A DNA stretch of 64,000 bases from JAABQG01 sp963726365 (lineage in GTDB: Bacteria > Pseudomonadota > Gammaproteobacteria > Burkholderiales > Burkholderiaceae_C): assembly GCA_963726365.1 (NCBI GenBank), contig CAVSCI010000013.1, positions 124,001-188,000 of the forward strand, in the 5' to 3' direction. A program made the translations under genes and the position numbers. Shown here piece after piece: positions 16,333 to 25,434 of this stretch. The notes beneath the pieces are model-generated. The model had not been told where the DNA came from and ran no database searches. It saw only the letters and a program-made list of their open reading frames with translations. Every line of letters starts with the position of its first letter. The stretch's first letter is position 1.

Positions 16333-19158
16333 ATGATGACAAAGAAATTGCTTGACGATCGGGCAGGATTGACCTTCCCAATGGCACATCCACATCCATC
16401 ACCCCTTTGGCCACTGCGGATGGTCGCTGCTGCCGCGCTGCTTGTCCTGGGCGCCTACGGCGCGGGGGATGCGCGGGCGCTGGGCTTGGGACGTATTACC
16501 GTCCTGTCGGCATTGGGTGAGCCATTGCGCGCCGAAATCGAAGTTCCCCAGGTCACGCCCGAGGAAGCTGCCACGCTGAAGGCCAGCATTGCGGGCCCGG
16601 CAGAATTTCGCGGTGCCGGCATTGAGTACAACCCGGCTTTGGCAAGCGCATCCATCGCCCTTCAGCAGCGACCGGATGGCCGCTCGTTCCTGCGGGTCAG
16701 CAGCGACAAGCCTGTGAACGAACCCTTCGTTGACCTGATTCTGGAGGCCAAATGGGCGTCCGGGCGGGTCGTCCGGAACTACACCCTGTTGTTTGATCCC
16801 CCGAGCTCCCGCCAGGCAGCGCCCGTGGCGCCGGTGGCAGCACAAGTCCCGTCCCAGCCGTTATCAGCCGAAGCCCAGCCGCCTCGACCCGCCATGACAC
16901 CGCGCAATGTGCCGGTGCCGGCGGCGTCCCAGGAGCCGGTTCCGGCCCGGGCGCCGGCAAAATCCATCCGGGGGAACACCCCAAGCCCAGCCAAGGCGGC
17001 TGCACCAGTGCAGGCCCGCGAGCCAAAGGACGGCAAGCAGATCAAGGTAGAGCAAGGTGACACGGCGGGACGTATTGCGGCATCCCACAAACCGTCCGAA
17101 GTTTCACTGGATCAGATGCTGGTCGCGCTGTTGAGGACCAACCCCAACGCGTTCATTGACGGCAACGTCAATCGCATCAAGGCGGGGGCGCTGATTGACC
17201 TGCCGACAGCGGAGCAGGCATCGTCCATGGCACCCGATGAGGCCCGCAAGACGCTGGTAGCCCAAAGCGCCAGCTTCAATGATTACCGCAGGAAACTCGC
17301 TGGCGCTGCGCCCGCCAGGCAAGTCGCCGAGGCAGACCGCAAGGCTTCCGGCAGTCTCCAGGCGAGCGTTGACGACAAGAAACCGGTCGCCACATCGCCC
17401 GACAAGCTCACCCTGTCCAAGGGCGGCGTAAAAGGCAAATCCGCTGAGGCGCAGATTGCAGAGTCACGGCAGGCCAAAGAGACCACCGAGCGCGTTGCGG
17501 CGCTCTCGAAGAATATCGACGAACTGGCTCGCCTGCAGGAGAAGTCCGGCGGCGTACCGGGTGCCGCTGCGTCGGCTCCGGCAGCCAGCGGTGCACGCGG
17601 GCCAGCATTGCCAGTGGGCTCTGCTGCGAGCGCGGCCAAGCCGGCGACTCCACCTGCGGCAACTGCCAGTGCGTCCGGCACCCCGGCCGGGGCGGCCATG
17701 GCACCGGCGTCAGCGACGCCAACTCCAATGGCCAAAGCGTCAGCCCCTGCGACAGCCGTTCCTGATGGCCCGCCAGCTGCTTCAGTGACCCCAAGCCCGA
17801 CAACCGCCAGCAGCACAACAGCGACTGCTTCTGCGGCTTCCCCGCTGGCAACTGCCAGCGCACCGGCTGCGACTGCTTCAGCCGCTAAGGGCGCTTCCTC
17901 CGTTGCAGCACCAGTGACCGCATCCACCGCCTCAGCGCCTGCGTCGAAGCCAAAACCTGTGGCCGCCGCCAAATCTGCCCCGCCCAAGGAGGCCTCGTTC
18001 GTCGACGAACTTCTTGAGAATCCACTTGTACCGGGCATCGCGGGAGGCTTGATTGCCCTGCTCGCCGGTTTCGGGTTCTACCGGGCAAGGCAGCGCAAGA
18101 AGGCTTCTCAAATCGACAGTTCATTCCTCGAAAGCCGCCTGCAGCCCGATTCCTTCTTCGGATCCAGCGGCGGGCAACGTGTGGACACTGCCGATGCACC
18201 CGCGACGGGCTCGTCAATGGCTTACTCGCCCAGCCAGCTGGATGCCGCCGGTGACGTCGATCCCGTGGCGGAAGCCGATGTGTATCTGGCCTACGGGCGG
18301 GATCTGCAGGCAGAGGAGATCCTCAAGGAAGCGCTGAAGATGAATCCTTCACGCATTGCCATTCATGGCAAGCTGCTGGAAATCTATGCCAAACGCCGAG
18401 ATGTCCGGGCGTTCGAAACGCTTGCGAACAACGCATTCAAGCTCTCCGACGGCGTTGGCACTGAATGGGACGAAATCTGCGCGCTTGGTCGTGAACTGGA
18501 GCCCGAGAACTCGCTCTACCAACCCGGTGGCCACCCGGAAGGCAAGGTCGCGCGCGGCCCGGACGCTGGGCCCGAAAGCCCCGGTTTCTCCTCCAGCACC
18601 GTTGCAGAAACACCCCATCCGGAATTCGCCTCGTCATCCATGCCGGTGGATCTTGACCTGGGTGAGCTTGAGCTCTCGTACACCAATCCGGCGCCTCTTT
18701 CCGCTGAACCAGACAGGTCGGCAATCACGTCTGGCCCGGTGCCGCTTGAAGCAGCCGTGAAGCCGGGCCCTGAGTCAATGCCGCGGATGGAAGTCAGCAC
18801 CCTGCCCGCCGCGTCGTTGATCGAGGCGAAGGTTGAACCAACGGCGCCTGAACTTGCCATCACCAATGCCCCCGACGCGCCCAAGGGCGACGGAGCAAAG
18901 CCTGGAATGATCGAGTTCGATCTTGGCGATTTGTCTCTCGAGCTTGATCCGTTGGTCTCGAAGGCGCAATCCAGCGGGTCGATGAGCCCGAGCGCTGAGG
19001 GCGATCAGGATCCACTGGAAACCAAGCTGGCATTGGCCCAGGAATTCCACGCCATTGGCGACTCGACAGGCGCACGCGCCATGGTTGAGGAGGTCGTGGC
19101 GAAATCCACAGGTCCACTCAAGGCCAAGGCGCAGCGCTTCCTCGCCGAACTGGGCTGA
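16333..19158 (+). CDS. fimV: FimV-like peptidoglycan-binding pilus/polarity protein
   Basis: FimV proteins are inner-membrane hubs that link peptidoglycan to type IV pilus, secretion or polarity functions. Domains seen are a signal peptide, a conserved periplasmic domain (LGRITVLSALGEPLRAEIEV, to about residue 160), a LysM domain (about 235-290), and a very Ala/Pro/Ser/Thr-rich linker (about 410-560). A single membrane helix follows near 565-585. The cytoplasmic acidic region has a TPR-like block (about 640-710) and the FimV C-terminal domain (about 894-941). The start is uncertain: ATGs at 16333, 16336 and 16381 are possible, and only the last has a weak ribosome-binding site. Confidence 0.9.
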   Translation: MMTKKLLDDRAGLTFPMAHPHPSPLWPLRMVAAAALLVLGAYGAGDARALGLGRITVLSALGEPLRAEIEVPQVTPEEAATLKASIAGPAEFRGAGIEYNPALASASIALQQRPDGRSFLRVSSDKPVNEPFVDLILEAKWASGRVVRNYTLLFDPPSSRQAAPVAPVAAQVPSQPLSAEAQPPRPAMTPRNVPVPAASQEPVPARAPAKSIRGNTPSPAKAAAPVQAREPKDGKQIKVEQGDTAGRIAASHKPSEVSLDQMLVALLRTNPNAFIDGNVNRIKAGALIDLPTAEQASSMAPDEARKTLVAQSASFNDYRRKLAGAAPARQVAEADRKASGSLQASVDDKKPVATSPDKLTLSKGGVKGKSAEAQIAESRQAKETTERVAALSKNIDELARLQEKSGGVPGAAASAPAASGARGPALPVGSAASAAKPATPPAATASASGTPAGAAMAPASATPTPMAKASAPATAVPDGPPAASVTPSPTTASSTTATASAASPLATASAPAATASAAKGASSVAAPVTASTASAPASKPKPVAAAKSAPPKEASFVDELLENPLVPGIAGGLIALLAGFGFYRARQRKKASQIDSSFLESRLQPDSFFGSSGGQRVDTADAPATGSSMAYSPSQLDAAGDVDPVAEADVYLAYGRDLQAEEILKEALKMNPSRIAIHGKLLEIYAKRRDVRAFETLANNAFKLSDGVGTEWDEICALGRELEPENSLYQPGGHPEGKVARGPDAGPESPGFSSSTVAETPHPEFASSSMPVDLDLGELELSYTNPAPLSAEPDRSAITSGPVPLEAAVKPGPESMPRMEVSTLPAASLIEAKVEPTAPELAITNAPDAPKGDGAKPGMIEFDLGDLSLELDPLVSKAQSSGSMSPSAEGDQDPLETKLALAQEFHAIGDSTGARAMVEEVVAKSTGPLKAKAQRFLAELG

Positions 19159-19194
19159 GGCGGCCATGCCGCCGCGATCGCGTCCAGCCCTGCC

Positions 19195-19978
19195 GTGAGA
19201 CTGGCACTGGGCGTCAGTTATCTGGGGACGGGGTACCAGGGGTGGCAGAGCCAGCTCTCCGGCAACACGGTTCAGGACAAACTGGAGCAGGCGCTCTCCC
19301 GATTTGCCAGCGTGCCCACAAGAACCCTGTGCGCCGGTCGCACCGACGCCGGTGTGCACGGCCTGATGCAGGTGGTGCATTTCGATACCCCTGTAGACCG
19401 AAAGCCAGTCTCCTGGGTCCGTGGCACCAACACCTACCTGCCGCCGGATATTGCCGTGCAATGGGCCCAGGTCGTGCCCGATGCCTTCCACTGCCGGGCG
19501 AGTGCCGTCGCGCGGCGCTACGTCTATGTGATCCTGGAGTCACCGGTACGCCCCGCGCTGGAGGCCGGACGGGTCGGCTGGTTCTTTCGGCCGCTGGACG
19601 GCTGCCGCCATGCAACAGGCTGCCGCCCAGCTGCTGGGCAGCCATGATTTTTCATCGTTTCGCGCCAGCAGTTGCCAGGCGCTGACCCCCGTCAAGACCA
19701 TGAACCGCATCGAGATTTCACGGCGCGGCCCCTATTGGCGCTTTGAATTCGAGGCCAGCGCCTTCCTCCACCACATGATTCGCAACATCATGGGCTGCCT
19801 GGTCCGCGTGGGTCAGGGCGCGCACCCGCCCCAATGGATGGCCACGGTGCTGAACGCCCGAAATCGGGACGCGGCCGCGCCCACCTTCTCCCCCGATGGC
19901 CTGTATTTCATGGGGCCGGTGTACGAAGCCCACTGGGGGCTGCCCGAGCGCACGTCTGCGTATGATTGGCTGCCATGA
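19195..19978 (+). CDS. truA: tRNA pseudouridine(38-40) synthase, one-base frameshift
   Basis: TruA makes pseudouridine in the tRNA anticodon arm. The catalytic aspartate is in CAGRTDAGVHG, and the N-terminal RLALGVSYLGTGYQGWQSQ is typical. The frame breaks at about 19600: dropping one G turns the sequence into LDAAAMQQAAAQLLGSHDF and continues with the family C-terminus (ASAFLHHMIRNIMG...YDWLP) to 19978. Start is a GTG at 19195, as no in-frame ATG is available after fimV. The stop TGA overlaps the ATG of trpF. With the frame restored the protein would be about 260 residues, the usual length. Confidence 0.88.
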
Positions 19979-20673
19979 CGGCCCCGACCCGAACCCGCAT
20001 CAAGATCTGCGGCCTGACCCGTGAGCAGGACGTGGACGCCGCCGTGGCCGCCGGTGCCGACGCCGTGGGATTCGTGCTGTACGAGAAGAGTCCACGCTGC
20101 GTATCGCCGCAACGCGCCGCGGAACTGGCGCGACGCCTGCCGCCCTTCGTCACGCCGGTCTTGCTGTTCGTCAACGAAGAGCCTGCAATAATCATAGCGG
20201 CTTGTGACCGTTTGACGCTGGGAATGATCCAGTTTCATGGGGATGAAAGCCCCGAACAGTGTGAAACAGTCGCCACGGCCTGCAAGCGACATTGGCTGCG
20301 TGCCGCCCGCATTCCCCTGAATGACGGCGGTGCATTTGACTTGGTAAAATTTGCCTCCGATTACTCGAACGCCCAGGCCATCCTGCTCGACGCCCATGTC
20401 GACGGATTTGGCGGTGGCGGAAAAACATTCAATTGGTCACTGCTGCCTCCAAGCGTCAACGCTCACCTCGTCTTGAGTGGTGGACTCACACCTGCAAACG
20501 TGACCGAAGGCATCTTGCAGGTGCGGCCACGCGGACTGTCGCTGGCCGTTGACGTGAGTTCCGGCGTCGAAGCCCTTGGCTCGGACGGCAAGGCCCTCAA
20601 GGGCATCAAGGACCCGGAAAAGATTGACCAGTTTGTCGCCGCCGTTCGTGCGGCCGACCGACACCTCGCCTGA
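19975..20673 (+). CDS. trpF: Phosphoribosylanthranilate isomerase
   Basis: TrpF isomerises phosphoribosylanthranilate in tryptophan synthesis. The 232 residues contain the catalytic Cys in RIKICGLTRE, the QFHGDE strand, LLDAHVDGFGGGGKTF, LSGGLTPANV and DVSSGVE. The ATG at 19975 overlaps the truA stop (ATGA). Residues about 73-85, just before QFHGDE, are encoded by a segment resembling the dispersed 39-bp repeat; protein length around it is normal, so the enzyme is probably functional. Confidence 0.96.
   Translation: MTAPTRTRIKICGLTREQDVDAAVAAGADAVGFVLYEKSPRCVSPQRAAELARRLPPFVTPVLLFVNEEPAIIIAACDRLTLGMIQFHGDESPEQCETVATACKRHWLRAARIPLNDGGAFDLVKFASDYSNAQAILLDAHVDGFGGGGKTFNWSLLPPSVNAHLVLSGGLTPANVTEGILQVRPRGLSLAVDVSSGVEALGSDGKALKGIKDPEKIDQFVAAVRAADRHLA
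20192..20230 (+). repeat. Dispersed 39-bp repeat-like segment inside trpF, copy A4
   Basis: By hand, 26 of 39 positions match the copy at 28551-28589, with CATAGC, GACC and the unbroken core TTGACGCTGGGA conserved. It is read in frame by trpF (encoding about IIAACDRLTLGMI). It is the only copy of this family seen inside a gene; chance resemblance cannot be excluded. Confidence 0.4.
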
Positions 20674-20682
20674 AATCACCCC

Positions 20683-21978
20683 ATGTTTGAATACCAGCAA
20701 CCCGATCCGACGGGCCATTTCGGAATCTACGGCGGCAGCTTCGTCAGTGAAACACTGACCCACGCCATCCGCGAACTGCGCGAAGCCTACGCGAAATACC
20801 AGCACGACCCCGAGTTCCTGGCCGAGTTCCATTACGAGCTCGCCCATTTCGTCGGCCGACCCTCGCCCGTCTACCACGCCGCACGCATGAGCCGCGAACA
20901 GGGCGGGGCGCAGATCTACCTCAAGCGCGAGGATCTGAACCACACCGGCGCGCACAAGATCAACAACACCATCGGCCAGGCCATGCTGGCCCGGCGCATG
21001 GGCAAGCCGCGCATCATCGCGGAAACCGGCGCCGGCCAGCACGGCGTGGCCACGGCCACCATCTGCGCGCGCTATGGCCTGGAATGCGTGGTCTACATGG
21101 GTGCCGAGGACGTCAAGCGCCAGAGCCCCAACGTCTACCGCATGAAACTGCTGGGCGCCACCGTCGTGCCCGTGAATTCAGGCAGCAAGACCCTGAAGGA
21201 CGCGCTGAACGAGGCCATGCGCGACTGGGTCGCCAACGTTGACAACACCTTCTACATCATCGGCACCGTGGCCGGACCGCACCCCTACCCGATGATGGTG
21301 CGCGACTTCCAGAGCATTATCGGCAAGGAATGCCTGACCCAGATGCCCGAAATGCTGGCCCGCCTGGGCGTGGCTGCCCGACAGCCCGATGCGGTGGTCG
21401 CCTGCGTGGGCGGCGGCAGCAACGCCATGGGCATCTTCTATCCTTATATCGGTCATGAATCGACGCGCCTGATCGGCGTCGAGGCCGCCGGCGAAGGACT
21501 GGACAGCGGCAAGCATTCAGCCTCGCTGCAACTCGGCAGCCCGGGCGTGCTGCACGGCAACCGCACCTACATCCTGCAGGACGACAACGGCCAGATCACC
21601 GAGACGCACAGCATCAGCGCCGGCCTGGACTACCCTGGCGTCGGCCCCGAGCACGCCTTCCTCAAGGACATCGGCCGCGCCGAATACGTCGGCATCACCG
21701 ACGCCGAGGCGCTCGACGCCTTCCACTACCTGTGTCGCACCGAAGGCATCATTCCCGCGCTCGAATCGAGCCATGCCGTCGCCTACGCCATGAAGCTGGC
21801 CAAGACCATGCGGCCCGACCAGTCGATCCTGGTCAATCTCTCGGGCCGCGGCGACAAGGACATCGGCACCGTGGCCGACCTCAGCGGCGCGGACTTCTTC
21901 TGCCGTCCGAGCTGCCAGGGACAGAGCGTCAAGGGTGACGCGAAGGCGTTTGAACAGATCGTGAAGGTGGTGAAATGA
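20683..21978 (+). CDS. trpB: Tryptophan synthase beta subunit
   Basis: TrpB joins indole and serine to give tryptophan with pyridoxal phosphate. The 431 residues begin with PDPTGHFGIYGGSFVSETL. The PLP lysine is Lys92 in NHTGAHKINN, and the phosphate-binding loop VGGGSNAMG and the GRGDKD motif near the end are present. It starts 9 bp after trpF and its last bases overlap the trpA start (ATGA). Confidence 0.98.
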   Translation: MFEYQQPDPTGHFGIYGGSFVSETLTHAIRELREAYAKYQHDPEFLAEFHYELAHFVGRPSPVYHAARMSREQGGAQIYLKREDLNHTGAHKINNTIGQAMLARRMGKPRIIAETGAGQHGVATATICARYGLECVVYMGAEDVKRQSPNVYRMKLLGATVVPVNSGSKTLKDALNEAMRDWVANVDNTFYIIGTVAGPHPYPMMVRDFQSIIGKECLTQMPEMLARLGVAARQPDAVVACVGGGSNAMGIFYPYIGHESTRLIGVEAAGEGLDSGKHSASLQLGSPGVLHGNRTYILQDDNGQITETHSISAGLDYPGVGPEHAFLKDIGRAEYVGITDAEALDAFHYLCRTEGIIPALESSHAVAYAMKLAKTMRPDQSILVNLSGRGDKDIGTVADLSGADFFCRPSCQGQSVKGDAKAFEQIVKVVK

Positions 21979-22785
21979 GCCGCATCAAGACCACCCTTGA
22001 CGGCCTGAAGGCGCAGGGCCGCAAGGCGCTGATTCCCTACGTGATGGCCGGCTATCCGTTTGCCGACATCACCCCTGACCTGATGCACGGGATGGTGGCC
22101 GCCGGAGCCGACATCATCGAGCTCGGCGTGCCTTTCAGCGACCCCTCGGCCGACGGCCCGGTGATCCAGAAAGCTGGCGAACAGGCCTTGGCGTGCGGCA
22201 TTGGCACGCAGCAGGTGCTGGCCATGGTGAAGGCCTTCCGCGCGGCAGACCAAAAAACGCCCGTGGTGCTCATGGGCTACGCCAATCCGGTCGAACGCTA
22301 CGACCTGCTGCACGGAAAGGATGCCTTCATCCGCGACGCGTCAGCCGCCGGCGTGGACGGCGTTCTGGTGGTGGACTACCCGCCCGAGGAGTGCGTGGAT
22401 TTCGCCGCGAAGCTGCGCGAGCGCCGGATGGACCTGATCTTCCTGCTGGCCCCGACGTCCACTGACGAGCGCATGGCGCAGGTGGACAAAGTCGCCAGCG
22501 GCTATGTCTACTACGTCTCGCTCAAGGGCGTGACGGGTGCCGGCACCCTGGACACCGGCGCCGTGGAGGCCATGCTGCCGCGCATCCGCCAGGCAAGTCA
22601 GCCTGCCTTTGGGCGTGGGCTTCGGCATCCGCGACGCTGCCACGGCACGCGCCGTCAGCAGAGTGGCCGATGCGGTGGTCATTGGCAGCCGGATCATCCA
22701 GTTGATCGAACCGCAGCCGCGCGAACAGGTGGTGGAAACGGCCTCGGCTTTCCTGCGCGAGATCCGCGCGGCGCTGGACGCATAA
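21975..22785 (+). CDS. trpA: Tryptophan synthase alpha subunit, one-base frameshift
   Basis: TrpA releases indole from indole-glycerol phosphate. The catalytic Glu lies in IIELGVPFSDPSADGP and the catalytic Asp in VDGVLVVDYPPEE; YYVSLKGVTGAG follows. Near 22592 the frame breaks: with one G removed, the sequence continues QVSLPLGVGFGIRDAATARAV and ends RAALDA at 22785, giving the usual length of about 269 residues. Without correction, the frame runs on into accD and creates a false trpA-accD fusion of 578 residues. Confidence 0.9.
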
Positions 22786-22838
22786 TCCGGGCAGAACGAA
22801 ACAGGAAACGATCCCTTGATCGTGTTGGAGAAGACTCT

Positions 22839-23711
22839 ATGAGCTGGCTTGAAAAACTGCTGCCCCCGAAGATCCAGAAATCCGACCCATCGGAACGGCG
22901 AAGCATCCCCGAAGGCCTGTGGATCAAGTGCCCAAGTTGCGAAACCGTGCTCTACAAGACCGATCTGGAGCAAAACCAGAATGTCTGCCCGACCTGCAGC
23001 CACCATCACCGTATCGGCGCCCGCGCGCGGCTGAATGCGTTTCTGGACGGCGAGGGTCGCTACGAGATCGGCCAGGAAGTGCTGCCGGTCGATGCACTCA
23101 AGTTCAAGGACAGCCGCAAGTACCCCGAGCGCCTGAAAGAAGCCCTTGAGAACACCGGCGAGACCGATGCACTGGTGGTGATCGGCGGCGCGGTGCACAG
23201 CATCAGCCTGGTGGCGGCTTGCTTCGAGTTCGACTTCATGGGCGGCAGCATGGGCTCGGTGGTCGGCGAGCGCTTCGTGCGCGGCGTGGAGACCGCCATC
23301 GAGCAGAAAGTGCCCTTCATCTGCTTCACCGCCACCGGCGGCGCGCGCATGCAGGAAGGCCTGCTGTCATTGATGCAGATGGCCAAGACCAATGCGGCGC
23401 TGACGCGCCTGGCGAAAAAGGGCCTGCCCTACATCAGCGTGCTGACCGACCCGACCATGGGTGGCGTCAGTGCGGGCTTCGCCTTTCTGGGGGATGTGGT
23501 GATCGCCGAGCCCAAGGCCTTGATCGGCTTTGCCGGCCCGCGCGTGATCGAATCCACTGTGCGCGTCACCCTGCCCGAAGGCTTCCAGCGCGCCGAGTTC
23601 CTGCAGCAAAAGGGCGCGATCGATTTCATCTGCGACCGCCGTGAACTGCGCAAGACCATTGCCAGTACTTTGGCGATGCTGCAACGTCAGCCGGCAGACG
23701 CCGTCAGCTGA
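22839..23711 (+). CDS. accD: Acetyl-CoA carboxylase carboxyltransferase subunit beta
   Basis: AccD, with AccA, transfers the carboxyl group from biotin to acetyl-CoA to make malonyl-CoA. The 290 residues begin MSWLEKLLPPKIQ; a four-Cys zinc ribbon follows (IKCPSCETV ... VCPTCSHHH). The oxyanion/CoA motifs FTATGGARMQEG, TDPTMGGVSAGFAFLGD and GFAGPRVIE are intact. The ATG at 22839 has TTGGAGAAG upstream and lies 53 bp after trpA. It converges with the YggT gene, with 33 bp between. Confidence 0.97.
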   Translation: MSWLEKLLPPKIQKSDPSERRSIPEGLWIKCPSCETVLYKTDLEQNQNVCPTCSHHHRIGARARLNAFLDGEGRYEIGQEVLPVDALKFKDSRKYPERLKEALENTGETDALVVIGGAVHSISLVAACFEFDFMGGSMGSVVGERFVRGVETAIEQKVPFICFTATGGARMQEGLLSLMQMAKTNAALTRLAKKGLPYISVLTDPTMGGVSAGFAFLGDVVIAEPKALIGFAGPRVIESTVRVTLPEGFQRAEFLQQKGAIDFICDRRELRKTIASTLAMLQRQPADAVS

Positions 23712-23744
23712 TTCCGGTCAACGGTGCACGCGGTCGGGAGTGCG

Positions 23745-24293
23745 TCAGCGCAACACGGACTGCTGCACTGCCGCCAGCACCATCGCGGCCACTTGCAGTA
23801 GCACCAGCAGCGCCAGTGGCGACAGGTCAATGCCGCCCACCAAAGGAATGACCCGACGAAATGGCGCCAGCAAGGGCGCGCACAAGCGGTCGACCACCGC
23901 GCCAATCGGTGACCGCGTCTGCGTCCAGGACAGGATGGCATAGACAATGAGCAGGCCCGTCAGACCGGAAATCGCCATCTGGGCGAGACCGAAAACAGCC
24001 AGCAGCGGTACCCAAGCCGCGCCGGCCACGCCACCGGCCAGCAGCCAAAGCAGGCCGAACTGCGCCAGCTTGAGCAGGTAAGCGCCTACCAGGCTGGCCA
24101 TGTCCCAGCGCCCCAGAGACGGAACAACCCGGCGCAGGGGCAGCACCAGCCAGTCGGTGACCGCAAAGACAAAACGCCCCACCGGGTTGGCAAATGGAAC
24201 CCGCTGGATCTGCATGTACAGCCGCAGCAGGCAGGCGCCGCCCAGCAGCCCGGTGGCAATTTCCAGAAGGAATGAGATGATTTGGTAGAGCAT
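23745..24293 (-). CDS. YggT-family integral membrane protein
   Basis: YggT-family proteins are small inner-membrane proteins of poorly known function, linked in other bacteria to cell division or osmotic balance. The 182-residue protein has two homologous YggT units. The first contains LRLYMQIQRVPFANPVGRFV, ending LRRVVPSLG; the second contains YAILSWTQTRSPIGAVVDRL, ending FRRVIPLVGGIDLSPLALL. Four to five membrane helices are visible. It diverges from the LON-domain gene across 81 bp. Confidence 0.88.
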   Translation of the reverse strand: MLYQIISFLLEIATGLLGGACLLRLYMQIQRVPFANPVGRFVFAVTDWLVLPLRRVVPSLGRWDMASLVGAYLLKLAQFGLLWLLAGGVAGAAWVPLLAVFGLAQMAISGLTGLLIVYAILSWTQTRSPIGAVVDRLCAPLLAPFRRVIPLVGGIDLSPLALLVLLQVAAMVLAAVQQSVLR

Positions 24294-24374
24294 GGATGCA
24301 GGGGTGGAGGCTCATGTGATGATAGCGGCCTGGCGCCGCGCTCTGGCGCCGGTTGAAAACGAATCGAATCTGCC

Positions 24375-25016
24375 GTGCCAGAAACACTCACACTTTCGTC
24401 CCTGCCGCTGTTTCCCCTGGGCACCGTGCTTTTCCCCGGCGGCGTGCTGCCGCTGCGCATTTTTGAAGTTCGCTACCTCGACATGATCGGGAAATGCCAC
24501 AAGGCCGGCGCGCCGTTTGGCGTGGTGGCATTGACGCAGGGCACTGAAGTCCGCCGCCCCGGCGGCGGCGCGCAGGCTTTCCACAGCGTCGGCACGCTGG
24601 CCACGATCACGGCGCTGGAAACACCGCAGCCCGGCCTGATGACGATCCGATGCCACGGCGAGCAGCGGTTTCGCATCGCCCGCTCCGAACAACTCAAGCA
24701 CGGCTTGTGGATCGCCGACGTTCAAGGCCTGCAGGACGACCTACCCATCCCTGTGCCCGACGATCTGAAACATGCCGCGCAAGCCCTTGCGCACGTGCTG
24801 GACTCCTTGCAAGCACGTCAGACACCCGCCAACGCGCCTGCGCACTTTGAAGGGCCCATGCGTCTTGACGACTGCGGCTGGCTGGCCAACCGCTGGTGCG
24901 AAATCCTGCCGGTACCCCTGGAGTTGAAGCAGCGACTCATGCAACTCGACAACCCTCTGGTCCGGTTGGAACTGGTCAGCGACATCCTGGTCCGAACCGG
25001 AATTACCAGCGGATAA
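24375..25016 (+). CDS. LON substrate-binding domain protein
   Basis: The protein of 213 residues is a stand-alone LON N-terminal domain without ATPase or protease modules. The start LSSLPLFPLGTVLFPGGVLPLRIFEVRYL is diagnostic, followed by GVVALTQGTEV and LMTIRCHGEQRFRI. Such proteins occur in many bacteria; the function is not established. The GTG at 24375 is used as start because the domain begins a few residues later and no ATG fits. The stop is 11 bp before a dispersed repeat copy. Confidence 0.85.
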   Translation: MPETLTLSSLPLFPLGTVLFPGGVLPLRIFEVRYLDMIGKCHKAGAPFGVVALTQGTEVRRPGGGAQAFHSVGTLATITALETPQPGLMTIRCHGEQRFRIARSEQLKHGLWIADVQGLQDDLPIPVPDDLKHAAQALAHVLDSLQARQTPANAPAHFEGPMRLDDCGWLANRWCEILPVPLELKQRLMQLDNPLVRLELVSDILVRTGITSG

Positions 25017-25027
25017 AAGTTACTCTC

Positions 25028-25066
25028 TGATAGCAAACAATGGCCTTTTTGCGTCGGTCTTTTGCC
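25028..25066 (+). repeat. Dispersed 39-bp repeat, copy A5
   Basis: By hand, 28 of 39 positions match the copy at 28551-28589. The first 15 bases (TGATAGCAAACAATG) match without a break and the end keeps TTGCCAATA. It starts 12 bp after the LON-domain gene. Confidence 0.65.
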
Positions 25067-25258
25067 AATAATCATTCAAAAAGTGACGCGGAAACGGGCC
25101 TCGGACCCCTGTCGCCGAAGCTGGCGGCACAGCGCCACGTGGCGCTTCGCTTCCGGCCATAGGCCGCTAAAGTCGATCGGGGTGTCTGCCTTGTTGCTCC
25201 CAAGTGACGCACCTTCAATCTCGTGCGTCCCAGCCACAATGCCGGCCGCAAAACAGTG

Positions 25259-25278
25259 CTTGCCAATATATTGGCAAG
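25259..25278. promoter_or_regulatory. Perfect 20-bp palindrome upstream of lysS
   Basis: CTTGCCAATATATTGGCAAG is identical to its own reverse complement. It lies 156 bp upstream of the lysS ATG. It could be a dimeric repressor site or a small hairpin; no regulator gene is adjacent to link it to. Confidence 0.45.
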
Positions 25279-25434
25279 GGACGGCGCGCCGACTTTGAGA
25301 GGCATGGCATGAGTTCTGCGTCACCGCAGCATCGCCCCCGGGGGCCGGCGACCGAAAAAACTAAAATACGTGGTTTTGGCAAGAAATGCCTCCCGCACGG
25401 CGCTCCGTTGCCGTGCCTCAACCTTTGGCTCCCC

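Larger units (their letters stand above)
25017..25434. other. 418-bp intergenic region between the LON-domain gene and lysS
   Basis: No convincing gene was found. It holds repeat copy A5 (25028-25066), a perfect 16-bp palindrome AGCGCCACGTGGCGCT (25131-25146) and a perfect 20-bp palindrome (25259-25278). A minus-strand open frame of about 80 codons (25076-25324) is present but has no recognised features or ribosome-binding site. The lysS leader and promoter must lie here; no strong -35/-10 pair stood out. Confidence 0.5.

Noticed and set aside
17540..18000. Ala/Pro/Ser/Thr-rich tract in fimV as a tandem repeat or foreign insert
   Set aside because: The tract has no regular repeat unit and such linkers are usual in FimV proteins.
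21975..23711. A 578-codon frame that looks like a trpA-accD gene fusion
   Set aside because: It results from a one-base frameshift in trpA; the true TrpA end and the accD start with its own ribosome-binding site are both present.
25076..25324. A minus-strand frame of about 80 codons between the LON-domain gene and lysS
   Set aside because: No ribosome-binding site, no recognised motif, and it crosses palindromic DNA; kept only as an unexplained part of the gap.
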